In this document: positions 53,895 through 64,000 of the stretch, one piece after another
How the letters are laid out: each line of letters begins with the position of its first letter
How positions within the stretch are numbered: position 1 is the stretch's first letter
The notes under the pieces: generated by a model
The model's input: the letters and a program-made list of their open reading frames with translations, nothing else
What the model was told of the DNA's origin: nothing
Databases searched by the model: none
Translations under genes and position numbers: made by a program
Source of the DNA: Malaya genurostris
Lineage: Eukaryota > Arthropoda > Insecta > Diptera > Culicidae
Length of the DNA stretch: 64,000 nt
Direction of reading: 5' to 3'
NCBI RefSeq assembly: GCF_030247185.1
Contig: NC_080570.1
Location: 76,499,132 to 76,563,131 of the forward strand

Positions 53895-56800
53895 TCACTT
53901 AGCTGCGTCCGACATCCTCAAGACATGCCCAGCCCATGGTAGACGTCCGATTTTAGCTGTCCGTACGATAGGTGGTTCTCCTAGCAGCTGTTGCAATTCG
54001 TGATTCATACGCCGTCTCCACGTTCCGTCTTCCATCTGCACTCCGCCATAGATGGTCCTCAGTACCTTTCTTTCGAAAACACTGAGGGCGCGTTGGTCTT
54101 CTGCCAGCATAGTCCAGGTCGCGTGGCCATAGAGAACAAATGGTCCAATAAGCGTTTTGTAGATGGTAAATTTCGTACGGTTGCATACTTTTCTCGATCG
54201 GAGGGTCTTGAGCTTGAGCTTGAGCGACCACCCCTGGTTGCTACTCCGTTACTGATCGGGGTTAGCTGAAATTGTACAGGGAGTTTCTAGATGATCCGAC
54301 CTGGGACTGGTAAATCATCCTTCAATGTACATCTTCTGGTAACCCCAGAATTCATTGATCAGTACCGGCGCCGGCCAGGCCCGAACGTAGATCGTCTAAG
54401 GAATGGGAAGGGATTTTAGTCCAACACTTGTTGTTACTAGAGGCCGTATATACTACTGCGCACTCCACAAGTGTCACGGGAGAAGGATATTTGTTAGTCA
54501 AAATTTCAGTATTGGTATTATTCGCGCGCGACTCAGTATGTTCCGGTTTCAAGATGCTCGGATGCACCACTAAACTCACTGATTTCCCGAGTGAACGTTT
54601 CAACAATAACCGAAGTCCCGGGAAGTCTTAATTCACATCTCTTATTCGAGGAAACTGATGAAAATTTTCAATACTATCGCGTAAAAAATAAAAACTTCCA
54701 AATTTTTTTGTAAATGAAATTAAGTAATACTAAATAAACGAGTGAATAGGATTTAGACAAAATAGTTGATACTTTGCATTAACATATTCTAAACAGTTGT
54801 TATAAAATCATTTTAAATCACCAATTAAAGTTCAACAGATTTCACGCGCGTCTTGATTTTTTATTAATTCCTCTTTTTCATTTTAATTATTTATTAAAAT
54901 TTTTTAATTGAATTTATTGGTTAATCTGGGCAGCCGGCTACCGAGAAAAATATTAATTTATTGTTTGAAAAAATTAATATCAAGAGTTTTTTTTACTATG
55001 TATTCTATAACGGATATATGTTATCTCTGTTATTAACTTTGTAATATCAACGGATTTGCGCAACAGTTGATTTTTATCATTCAATTTATAATCCTGGAAG
55101 ACAATCAATAACATGGAAGAAAAAAAACAAATAAAACCTTTCTCCGAAGCTAGACAGAAATTGATAGGTTGAATGAAGAGATAATTTAGTAAAATAGAGT
55201 AATCAGAAGTGAAACATTGAAAATATCTGATAACTGAAAGGAAAAAAGAATCTCCTGCAATTGTCGCCATTTACGACATGGAAGCAGGAACTCAGTGGAT
55301 CTATTCTTGGTTCATTTTTTCCGCCGGATTCCACACGGCATGGCATCTAGGCTCGTACTGTCCGGAGAGAGATAATAGGTATTATCAATCTCCTAGTGGA
55401 CCCTAGCCCCCTTTTCTCGATCGGAGGGTTTTTCTGAGTCCAAAGTACGCACGATTCCCTGCCAAAATACGTCTATGAATTTCTCTGTTGGTGTCATTAT
55501 CGGCGGTCACCAGTGAGCCCAAATACACGAACTCGTCAACCACCTCGATATCGTCACCGTCTATCAATATTCGTGGTGGGAGGCGTAGTGTTTCTTGTCT
55601 AGAGCCTCTTCCTCTCATGTATTTTGTTTTCGACGCATTTATGGCCAGTCCGATACGCCTAGCTTCAGCTTTCAGTCCGATGTAGGTTTCCGTCATCTTC
55701 TTAAGGTTGCGTGTTACAATATCAATATCGTCAGCGAAGCCAAAAAGTTGTACGGACTTTCGGAAGATCGTGCCACTCGTGTCGATCCTCGCTCTTCGAA
55801 TCACACCTTCCAGGGCAATATTGAACAAGATACAAGAAAGCCCATCACCTTGACGTAACCCTCTCCGAGATTCGAAGGGACTCGAGAGCGTCCCAGATAC
55901 TCGGATGTAGCACATCACTCTATCCATCGTTGCTTTGATCAATCGCGTCAGTTTTTCGGGGAAATCGTATTCGTGCATGATCTGCCATAGCTGTTCTCGA
56001 TCAATTGTGTCGTATGCTGCTTTGAAGTCAATGAATACGTGATGCGTGGGTACGTTGTATTCACGACACTTCTGGAGTACTTGTCCTATCGCAAATATGT
56101 GATCCGTAGTGGTGGGGGCTCCAGTAAATCCCGCTTGGTACGGCCCTACGAATTCCTTAGCTATTGGTGATAGACGACGGCAAAGGATTTGGGAGAGTGC
56201 CTTGTAGGTGGGGTTCAGCAATGTGATTGCGCGGTAATTGCAACAGTCTAGCTTATCGCCCTTTTTGTAGACGGTTCATACCACCCCATTCATCCATTCC
56301 TGCGGTAGAATCTCCTCCTTTCAAATCCTAGAAATCATCCAGTGCAGCGCTCTAGCCAGTGCCTCTCCTCCATGTTTGAGCAGCTCGCCTGGCAACTGGT
56401 CATTGCCCGTGGCTTTGTTGGTCCTCAACTTGCCGATCTCCTCACTTATCTCCGACAGATCAGGGGCTGGGAATCTGTCGACGGCTGAGCGTGCACCCAG
56501 ATTGATTCCTGTACCGTTCTCTGTATCTTGTGCTTCGCCATAGTACTGCTTCCACCTGTCGATCACCTCACGTTCGTTCGTGTGAAGGTTACCACTGGTA
56601 TCTCTGCACATTTCGGCCTGTGGCGTGTGCCTCTACGTGAGCGGTTCACCTTCTCATAGAATTTCCGTGTGTCATTTGCGCGGTTTAGCTGCTCCATCGC
56701 GATCTTGTTCTTCCTGGTGGCGCTTTTTCCTCCAGTGTTCTGTCTGTTCCGTGCCTGTCTGTATCGTTCCTCGTTCGCCCTCGTGCGGTGTTGCAGCATC

Positions 56801-56969
56801 CTCGCCCTTGCTGCATTCTTCTCTTCGACCAACTGCTGACATTCGCCGTCAAACCAGTCATTAACCTCGTACCTAAAACGGTTGTAGCAGTGCTACTCAC
56901 GGCGGACTTTATGTTCCTCCAGCCGCCTTCAAGAGTCGCCGCGCCAAGCTGCTCTTCCGTTGGTAGCAC
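53895..56969 (-). pseudogene. RTE-like ORF2 remnant (reverse transcriptase and C-terminal tail)
   Basis: From the right: KNAARARMLQHRTRANEERY (56832 on), NKATGNDQLPGELLKHGGEA (56321-56611), then 56221-55403 with LSQILCRRLSPIAKEFVG, HHVFIDFKAAYDTIDREQLW, GLRQGDGLSCILFNIALEG, FGFADDIDIV, INASKTKYMRGR and VYLGSLVTADNDTNREIHRR. Beyond the insertion come MLAEDQRALSVFERKVLRTI and GGVQMEDGTWRRRMNHELQQ (54110-53895). Frameshifts near 56600 and 56270 and the loss of the end after VLRMSD show decay. The YADD-equivalent FADD is intact. Confidence 0.87.
54207..55410 (-). mobile_element. 1.2-kb two-ended retroelement, LOA-like leader and (CTCAAG)n tail, 19-bp target duplication
   Basis: It is flanked by CTTTTCTCGATCGGAGGGT at 54188-54206 and 55411-55429. 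On the minus strand it begins GGGGCTAGGGTCCACTAGG. Its first ~150 bp match the leader of the LOA/Lian element (shared GCCTAGAT, TCCGGCGGAA, ACCAAGAAT, CCATGTCGTAAA; compare 16740-16900). It ends GGGGTGGTCGCTCAAGCTCA with three CTCAAG units at 54207-54224. The inside (54650-55260) is AT-rich and non-coding; 54280-54640 is GC-richer. No endonuclease, reverse transcriptase or RNase H is present, so it is a non-autonomous derivative. Confidence 0.78.
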
Positions 56970-57029
56970 GTTAGTGCTTATCTCATTTCACTGAAAATTC
57001 CTCTAACTGCCGATCATATCCCCGAGGAC

Positions 57030-57150
57030 GTGCGGAAAAAATTATGTTGATACGTTACATACAACAAGAGATATTCATGATCAAAAACTCATCACTCTCC
57101 CAGAGGGTGAATTTTGAAAAGGTGCCCCATATTAAAGTAAAACGTATTCA
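57030..57150 (-). mobile_element. SINE family C, body only, minus strand
   Basis: The reverse complement contains TATGGGGCACCTTTTCAAAA, TTCACCCTCTGGGAGAGTGA and GATCATGAATATCTCTTGTT, matching 38050-38150. The tRNA-like head is absent. Confidence 0.72.
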
Positions 57151-57224
57151 CTTAAAAAAAAAAGCACAACAAATTTGAGAAAATCGATAAAAATAATTAA
57201 TGGAATCGACAGAAGGATCAAAAT

Positions 57225-57665
57225 GATTTAGTGTTTGAAGATGATTTCATGCAAATGTTGGCCGCGGTTTCGTTTTAGATGACCCATGCGCCAGGTCTAA
57301 TTTCGGCAGGAATTTCACGAATAAATGGTTCAATACTGGCTTTCAGTATGTCAATCGTTGCTGGTTTATCCTTGTTGACATGAGCCTTAATATTGTGGAG
57401 CCATAGGCGTTAAATCACACGATCTAGGCTACCAATTTGACGGGCCCAAAACGTGCGATAAACTATTCATTGAATGCGGCTCTTAATTTGGTCATTATTC
57501 CGCGTGCCGTGTGGGATGTGGCACCGTCTTGTTGAAACCACATAACATACATGGACAATTTTGTTTTTGGGCAAAAAGATAGCGCTTGCCATTCATAGTA
57601 ACGCTCCGCCCGTCGTCGCCTTTGCAGAAAAAAGGCCCCAAGATTTCTGCTTCGATTGAATTAAA
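57225..57665 (-). pseudogene. Tc3-like (ITm) transposase relic, minus strand
   Basis: Translated blocks in changing frames: VVSTRRCHIPHGT in one frame (equivalent to the usual WFQQDGATCHTA), IGSLDRVI*RLWLHNIKAHV, NKDKPATIDILKASIEPF and IREIPAEIRPGAWVI. The last part matches the C-terminal region (KDKPATIDALK.NI..FIREI) common to insect Tc3-type transposases. Stops and shifts are frequent. No TIRs were located. Confidence 0.7.
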
Positions 57666-59464
57666 AACTTGACAAAATATTCTCGAAATATTTCATTATA
57701 ACAAAACACTAAAGAAAAAATATGGCTTTTCAAGAATGTTTGAGACTACGTGCTCCCTTGAATAATAAATTGCACCGTTCGATTTCATAGACAATAAACT
57801 TTAAACGCGTTTATCTCGAAAGCAGATTTTGAAAGTCCGTGTCCATCTACTACTACTGCACTACTACTACTGCACCAATTTTTTTTTAAATTTTGCACAC
57901 ACTCTCTACATATAAAAAACCAGACCTCAACGTTTTTCTTTTCGTTGTTTTGTACTATGGGGAGGTTTTACAGCTACAAAATGGCCGATTTTTTCGTGAA
58001 AAATCGTACTTTTAAATTTAAACAACCACCAAAAATTAAAAAAAATTAAAAAATCAAACAGAAACTTTGGGATCTAGAAAAACTTCTGCTCTAACTATGC
58101 TGTTTTGATTTGTTCACTTCTGATTAGTCTGCGCTGAGATACAGTGGACACCAGGAATCATGATTTTGAGGAAGCGTCCCCAAAAATGCCTCTTCACCGA
58201 CTTATTTCTCAATATTTTTTTTACGAGAAAATTGCAAAATGTTGTTCGAATGATGCTTTTTATTATACAAAATATTTGAATCTATTTTATTGAACGATAG
58301 TTCTGAAAAAAATTTGCTAAAACTGAGTATCAAGTTAAGTATTTTCATTATTTGACACATAAGAAAGAAAAAGAAAATAATTTTCTCATCAATATTCTTG
58401 CGAAACAAATCCAGAAATATAATTCTCTTAGAGATAAAATTCAGTAAAACTATTAAAAAGGCGGGTAAGTAATGTCACAGACATAACTGGAGGACGGGAA
58501 TACGAATAAAAATGAGAATCGTTCGTATTAGTTGATTGTGTGAATTTCGCAATTTTACTGACTCGCTTCCAGAATTGTAACGGTGCATTTATACTAAAGA
58601 TTGACTTATGTCAAAAATAATGCTCTACAACACAATTAAATAACGCGGAACAAATGAGAGTAAAAAATAATAGCAACATACAGAGTTTTTATGTCAATTA
58701 TTTCATTTCGGATTTGCATATTTAATTGAAAGAAACTATCAAAATGCTGTATGGGTTTCACTTCTGGCATTCAAAAGGGTCAAATTGTGGAAAGCTCTAT
58801 GAAATTAAACACTGTTCGAAGCATTTTTCTACAACTTCAAATGCTAGCATTATTCGCACTCGATTGGTACAAATTTCGCACTGCGAAAAATTCACAAAGC
58901 TTATCAAATTATTCTAGATTTGCACTAAACTGATCATTTTTATATCCGACTTGCAAAGAAGAAATCTTTATAGTTTTTAAGATAACATTTGGAGCCATTA
59001 GAAGGAGTGATTTTGCGTAATGTTCCCCTTCGTTGTCCACTTTTCGTTGTATTTTGATCCATTGCAAACGACCAGCAGCAGGATCACGCAATCGATATTC
59101 TTTGAAGGGAAACGTACCGCAACTAACTCAATACTGAACTGAATTCTTGATACTGGAACTGAGCTCTGGACCTGAATCAATCGGAAAGATGTATTTGCTT
59201 TACTTTTTGTTCAGTCAACTGCACATGCTAGAATGAGCAAAATATTTCAAGTTCTAACTTTTTATACCTACGTAACGCAGAAATAAAAGGTCGCTTGCTG
59301 CATCAAATACGTCACCTTGGGTACGAGAAAAGCGTCATGAGCTTTCTTCTTTGATACTCGTTGATACCGAACATTTCAGAAAACTCTGATTTTGATTTAT
59401 TTATGATTTTGTCATACAACTGAAAATGTGATCACAAATTGATGATCATCATTCCGATAGAATG
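57666..59464. other. AT-rich stretch, no supported gene
   Basis: Short open frames only. A minisatellite-like snippet at 59127-59176 (TACTGAACTGAATTCTTGAT, CTGGAACTGAGCTCTGGACC) relates to 52915-53605. Confidence 0.4.
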
Positions 59465-59600
59465 TCACAAAAGTTAAGTTGATATATTAGATATAACAAG
59501 AGATATTCACGATCAAAAACTTATCACTCTCCCAGAGGGTAAATTTTGTAAAGGTGCTTCAGATTAAAGTACGTCGTATCCACGACAAAAATCAAAGTTT
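59465..59600 (-). mobile_element. SINE family C, body only, minus strand (second)
   Basis: The reverse complement contains GTCGTGGATACGACGTACTT, TTTACCCTCTGGGAGAGTGA and GATCGTGAATATCTCTTGTT. It is close to 57030-57150 and 38050-38160. The head is absent. Confidence 0.72.
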
Positions 59601-59730
59601 GCGAAAAACACCCCATGGATGACCCTAACCCTAAACTTCGTTTTAATTTAGATGTTATGTCGTGAATCCAATTGAACAACTTTTCAGCTGAAAGCTGGAT
59701 TTTCGAGAATCTGAGATGACATATTCTAAT

Positions 59731-59842
59731 GATACTATTCTAGTTTTAAGTTAGTCGTTAATTAAGATTAGAAAATAACCTTGGCATCTTAGAGCTTAAG
59801 CAGTGTGCCTAAAAACATATTGTAATATTGAATAAAAAAAAA
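59731..59842 (+). mobile_element. Jockey-type LINE 3' tail fragment
   Basis: TAGTTTTAAGTTAGTCGTTA, TTGGCATCTTAGAGCTTAAG, GTGTGCCTAAAAACATA and a GAATAAAAAAAAA end are typical of the 3' UTR of culicine Jockey LINEs. It is 5'-truncated to about 110 bp. A relative is at 32651. Confidence 0.6.
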
Positions 59843-60129
59843 TCTTTAAAAATCAAAAAAGTACAAACTATTAGATGTCGGGTAAATTCTATTACATCTT
59901 CTGTGAATGATACAAGACACTCGGTTCATCTGCACCAAAATCGGTTTTGACATTGATTGTATAACTTTTTTATAAGGCAAACGTAAATAATCAATGGAAA
60001 AGTGATCAAAACCAAGCCCATATTCGAACAAATTGGATCCGATAAGCTATATTTCTGATATGAACTTCGTCACTGAACAGTCATACCAGCAATAAACGAT
60101 TATAAGAGAACAGCTTTCTTTCTTTGACT

Positions 60130-60650
60130 TTTGAGTTTTAATGTGGAACACATCTTTGCTTTCTGTATAGGGGTGCATACTAAAAATTCAAGGGTAAATA
60201 CACGTAGAAATGTGGTCAGGTTTTGAACACTTACAGCACGGTCAATTTTGTATCAATTATTAATAGTATTTTGATTAGGAATATTTCTTAATTTCGATTG
60301 GAATGTATCAAGCCAACTTTTTAAATTATATAAATTGAAATTTGTGACGAGCAGTGTCCTCTTTTGTCTGCTAAAAATATAAGACACTATGCTGGCTTAC
60401 TGAATTTCTCTAACAATGCCAAAACGAAACTGTGGAAGCACGCGAATATAAAAATATAAACGAAATTATTTCAATACCTTCAGTCTCACATGAAACATTT
60501 TTAAGTGCTGAACACAAGCTAGGCGAAGAAAGACTTAAATATCGAAATCCGCTATGTACTAGTAAGCATAGATAATTGCATATATTTGGGCTATTGATAT
60601 AATTTCTTCGTATATAAAACAAATACAAATCAAGGCCAACAGAGTCTATA
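60130..60650 (+). repeat. Dispersed repeat D, second copy
   Basis: Shares an ordered series of blocks with 32780-33640, but lacks about 250 bp of the middle. The TATA-like (TATAAAAATATAAA, 60450) and TTCAGTC (60479) elements remain. Confidence 0.65.
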
Positions 60651-60779
60651 TTCTGAAGTTCGATGTTGGTTTCAAATATAAATCAATCTAAGAAGACTCG
60701 TGTAATTGCGCATTCAAAAGTATGCCGAACTGATTTAACCGTTTGATTGAAAATATCGATTATTAGACATTTCGGTTAC

Positions 60780-61005
60780 CTTGTTTCGCATCAATAACTC
60801 GAACAACCCCATGGGCTGATCCTTGTAGTTTTTCGATTCAATTTCGCAACAGCCACCCAACGAAGTAAATTTGGGTTTCCTGATTCTCATCCATCGAATT
60901 GCTAACGTTCGTTGTGTTGCGTAAAACTTTTCACTTTGAAATAAGGAAAACACCTGTTTCCACATGATGAAGATAATCATTTTTTTAATGGAATTGAATA
61001 GAGTG
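60780..61005 (-). other. Candidate orphan exon (unrecognised), minus strand
   Basis: The minus frame 61055-60735 has a protein-like stretch (MIIFIMWKQVFSLFQSEKFY, WMRIRKPKFTSLGGCCEI, QPMGLFELLMRNK). At LLMRNK the DNA reads AACAAG then GTAACC, a good splice donor at 60780/60779. No acceptor or partner exon was found, and no family is recognised. It may equally be chance. Confidence 0.2.
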
Positions 61006-61006
61006 C

Positions 61007-61155
61007 CTATAACCAGAGTGACGACTTCTGATCCGTAATGTTGGCAACAATTCAAAACATTCCATTAGCTTTACATTGAAATGATAGGTCGTTTGCTCGT
61101 TTGGAACTGGTAGCTGTCATTCCAAACGAACAGCTGTCGTCATTCTGATTATAGT
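61007..61155. repeat. 149-bp MITE-like sequence with 19-bp imperfect TIRs
   Basis: The left end CTATAACCAGAGTGACGAC (61007-61025) and right end GTCGTCATTCTGATTATAG (61137-61155) are inverted repeats with two differences. The inside also contains inverted CGTTTGGAA/TTCCAAACG around the middle. No sure TSD. Confidence 0.6.
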
Positions 61156-61805
61156 CACTCTAGAATTGAATATTGTTGTGTCGAAAATTGAAAACATGCA
61201 AAGAGCGAGTGAGTTTAAGTCAATATAAAAACTTTTCTAGAGTTCATTGAAACCTATTGCAGGTATCATTTCCTAAAATAATTACTGGCTTGTAGCAAAG
61301 CAGTTTTGTTCATTGATATTTTGTTAACTGCCACTAACACCTAACCACCAAACTGTAGCATGTTTCAAATATATGTACGTATAAAATACGTTTCCGGCTC
61401 ATCCCAATAGAAGGAATTTTATATGCTGTAGTGTATGATGCTCAAACGTAAAATTAGATTCAATTTTTAATGATGTTGTATGAAATTGTGTATGATTTCC
61501 CAAAATATTGAATACAGTACCATTTAAACTCCGATTTATAATCGATGACTGGATGACTATAATCTGGTAACTCCAGAAATTAATCAGGATCGATACGGTA
61601 CGCTATTAATTTTGAGGGAAGAGAAAGACTTATTCGGCTGAAGGCAGTTTATCAAAAAGTGCAAATCAAATCGTTTGTAGCTCGGAGAATGGTACTTCTG
61701 CAGTAACGGCTGATGTCGATAGTTTCAAGAGGGTAGACATCTGTCATTAATATAATTTTGTTTTACACTGCGCAATTTTGTGTTAACTAAGCAGCATTTG
61801 CGGGA
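61156..61805. other. No gene seen
   Basis: AT-rich, no motif or repeat recognised. Confidence 0.4.
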
Positions 61806-62092
61806 AGTTTTAGTTTTTTATTTTATTTAGAAGAAAAGTGCAGCTAAAGCGCATCAATTTCTTGTAGATGTTTATGGTGACAATACACCAACCGATAAAT
61901 CATGTAAGAAATGATTTCGACGTTTCAAGAATGGAGATTTCAGCGTTGAAGACGGGCCTTGCTCTGGACAACCTAAGAGATTTCAGCGTTGAAGACAGGC
62001 CTTGCTCTGGGCAACCTAAAGACAAACAGTTGGAGGCATTACTCGATGAAGATCCGCGTCAAACACAATAGGAGCTTGCAGAATCTTAAACT
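61806..62092 (+). pseudogene. Mariner (Mos1-like) N-terminal relic with 43-bp internal duplication
   Basis: Blocks KKSAAKAHQFLVDVYGDNTP, KSCKK*FRRFKNGDFSVED, GPCSGQPK, then a second, direct copy of FSVEDRPCSGQP, and LEALLDEDPRQTQ*ELAES match the N-terminal helix-turn-helix region of Mos1-type mariners. A 43-bp tandem duplication (AGATTTCAGCGTTGAAGAC...CAACCTAA, 61936-62021) breaks the frame. The rest of the element is missing. Confidence 0.8.
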
Positions 62093-63200
62093 TGTAGATC
62101 TAACACATGAAAAAGATAACGCTTTTTACAAAATTGCTCGAAACATAACATAAATTTCATGTAGCAATAATTTTCGGCATTAGAGCGCATTCTTTTACAG
62201 TACTCATATGTCCCGTTTAAATCAAAATCAACTTTTTTCATCACTCGAAACGTTGAAAGCGCCGGCGTACAAAAGAACCAGTCTGCTGACAAAAGCCTAA
62301 CATTTCAGGAATATCTATCTAAAAAGGATGCTTAACTACCGTTTGACACTTGATGTGTTTCCTGCTACAATAACCGCTTTTGTTTTACAATGACGCGAGC
62401 GTAAATAGGGAAATGAAATTTTAGCTGCTGCACATCCAACCGGAACAATTTTATTTTGGTTTTTTGTACACCGGCTGGTGGCCTCACTTGATAGCGAAAA
62501 TAGCAACAACTACATATTCATGTATGCACAATGTAACAACACACTGCTAGTGCCGATGCTATCGAAGTGACTTTCGCTTTGATCTTCCAATATGAAGCAC
62601 ATGTGCTCGGATGGGTAATATTTATTTTTCTCTGCACCTGGGGCGTTGAAAACCAACAAGCAGGTGGAAGGTCTTCAATCAATTTGATATTGTGGAAAAC
62701 TATTATTTTTCATTCATTGAACAAAATAATACGCTAGAGCTGGTTCTACCATGGCCATGGGTAGGATCCAACAAAAGTCGAAAACCGGAGACACGAGAAT
62801 ATGAAACCATTGCAGCAGGCACTGAGTGAACATGAACATAACGGCCCTTGGAGCATCAGTCTCCTTGTTTGATCCCACGGTAGCTACAATCTAGAATGTT
62901 GTTTTTTTATGCATTTGAAAACATTAAGATATTTGATCCAGGCCTTATCATGTCTACCGGAATCAAAACTGACAACCTGTCGGTGTAATTATATATTTTC
63001 CAGAGATGTATTATATTACTACAGTAGCTTTTCAATAATTGAGATTTACCCTTAGAATACAAACACAGTAAAAGAATTTATTAACGTTATTTGCACTTCA
63101 TAGAATAACCAATTGATATAAAAATTTAACAAGTAAGAGAACTCATCAATCCAGAATCACAACCGTAGACAGTCATAATTAAAACCTATTCCTACCTTTC
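62093..63200. other. No gene seen
   Basis: AT-rich. No open frame with a motif, no TIR pair and no SINE was recognised. Confidence 0.4.
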
Positions 63201-63210
63201 CATTTAAGCT

Positions 63211-63427
63211 TGTCCCGGGTTGGCGGTTCAATGCATAGGACACTGGTCTTACAAGCCAGTTGCAGTATGTTCGAGGCCCCCCGGCTTGGAAGGATTTGTA
63301 ATATCAGTAGGATCGTAGCACCAGCCATGCAATGATTTCCGTAAACTCTGAATCTGCTGCGAAGTCTGTTGAAACGGAAGGCCAAATTCCACTACAGGAA
63401 TGTAATACCAAGGCTTTTGCTTTTGCT
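63211..63427 (+). mobile_element. tRNA-derived SINE, family B, plus strand
   Basis: The head CCCGGGTTGGCGGTTCAATG continues with CTTACAAGCCAGTTGCAG and a box B-like GTTCGAGGCCCCCC. The body has AGTAGGATCGTAGCACCAGC, GCTGCGAAGTCTGTTGAAAC and ACCAAGGCTTTTG. ATTTAAGCT stands at 63202-63210 and again at 63428-63436, a 9-bp TSD. Confidence 0.85.
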
Positions 63428-63436
63428 ATTTAAGCT

Positions 63437-64000
63437 CAAGTTAATTCAAATTGAGTTTGACATTTACAAAAACAAATCGATATGGTTTCCATTCTCTCAA
63501 CTATATACTATTTTTCGATTTTCTAAGATAAATGATGATGGTGATCCCACCTCATACCCCAACAAAGGTGTGAGCTGAACGAGTTATCTAAATGATAATT
63601 AATATTATTACATGCTTTAACCAGTAATCAAAAATTGAAACGAGCTGGTTAACTTAGCAGGCATAGATATTCCTTCGATAGAGCAGCTGAACAAAAAAAT
63701 AATTACTATACTACATTATATATTACAATTACTAACCAGGGTTGATCAAGAAAATTTCCAACCCGGCAAGATCCTTGAATAAATTAGGAATCGAACCCAA
63801 TATCTCGACCAGTATCAGACAATAATTCACCAGGCCCTTCCCGCCGGACCAGTTCATCGTTATCACCACCAGCTACGATAGAATAACGAGACTGCGAATG
63901 AGCAGAGCCAAGCCCAATTTCATCAACAACTGTAGATCCCAGCATAACTCAAGAAAACCATAATTGGTCTCAAACAACAACATCTCTTAATTCAGCCATA
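63437..64000. other. No gene seen
   Basis: 63780-63860 holds a minus-strand GGTTCGATTCCTAA next to GTCGAGATATTG, similar to a tRNA/SINE box B, without a clear head. Nothing else. Confidence 0.35.

Larger units (their letters stand above)
53698..56995 (-). mobile_element. RTE-like LINE, 5'-truncated, interrupted by a 1.2-kb insertion
   Basis: The minus-strand 3' end is at 53698 (tail of GGTAA repeats). The C-terminal part is 53895-54206, an insertion occupies 54207-55410, and the rest of the reverse transcriptase and upstream connector is 55411-56995. It stops near 56995 without the endonuclease. It shares its sequence with the 16.9-18.5 kb and 9.5/12.2 kb fragments (same subfamily) but is in one piece apart from the insertion, which helps to place those fragments. 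Confidence 0.85.

Noticed and set aside
5938..63300. True tRNA genes at the SINE heads
   Set aside because: Box A and B are present, but the acceptor stems do not pair, and each head continues into a SINE body with target duplications.
1..64000. Endogenous viral elements or retroviral LTR elements
   Set aside because: No protease, integrase, capsid, RNA-dependent polymerase or paired LTRs were seen in the open frames.

Overview
The window looks like a gene-poor, transposon-rich piece of a mosquito genome, most likely culicine (Aedes/Culex type). The reasons are a full-length Juan/Jockey-like LINE, a Lian/LOA-type LINE with a C-terminal RNase H domain, JAM1/RTE-like LINE pieces, three tRNA-headed SINE families, several mariner/Tc relics, MITEs with long terminal inverted repeats (TIRs), and AT-rich sequence between them. 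I see no complete, convincing host protein-coding gene. Host-derived material is limited to a possible 3' terminal exon at the left edge (to base 299, with a poly(A) signal near 500) and a broken divergent histone H2A/H2B locus at 38.5-39.7 kb.

Left part (0-9 kb): the possible terminal exon; a degenerate inverted repeat split by an 892-bp MITE (2038-2929); a decayed mariner on the minus strand (5.2-5.9 kb); a tRNA-SINE with long target-site duplications (TSDs); and an internally deleted mariner with both TIRs (7003-7910), whose 3' end is duplicated downstream. Next (8.9-18.5 kb) comes a nested block on the minus strand. A Lian/LOA LINE sits inside an RTE-like LINE, and 2677 bp of that block is tandemly duplicated almost perfectly (8914-11590 and 11591-14267). 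A short, 5'-truncated LOA copy with clear TSDs lies at 21.2-22.3 kb.

Middle part (25-47 kb): three strong palindromes (25034-25161, 30033-30100, 30901-31046); twin (AATAT)n arrays around a mariner fragment and a dispersed repeat; a LINE-derived unit carrying only ORF1 but with both its ends (28.36-29.52 kb) and a broken second copy (44.5-45.0 kb); an ITm-type DNA element with ~94-bp TIRs containing a nested foldback element; a MITE at 34183-34925; SINEs; and the histone remnants.

Right part (47-64 kb): a full-length Juan-like LINE with a 14-bp TSD (47499-52158) and frameshifted ORFs; a 12-bp-type minisatellite that reverses strand halfway; a second RTE-like LINE (53.7-57.0 kb) interrupted by a 1.2-kb two-ended insertion with a LOA-like leader and a (CTCAAG)n tail; a Tc3-like transposase relic; SINE and dispersed-repeat fragments; and a mariner N-terminal relic.

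The elements do not form a pathway. The window is best read as layered insertions, with the histone locus as the only recognisable host gene remnant. I did not find a clearly new biological system. The most unusual items are the ORF1-only LINE derivative, the two-ended LOA-derived insertion, the histone remnant that keeps its 3' stem-loop and divergent TATA boxes, the strand-switching minisatellite and the near-identical tandem duplication.
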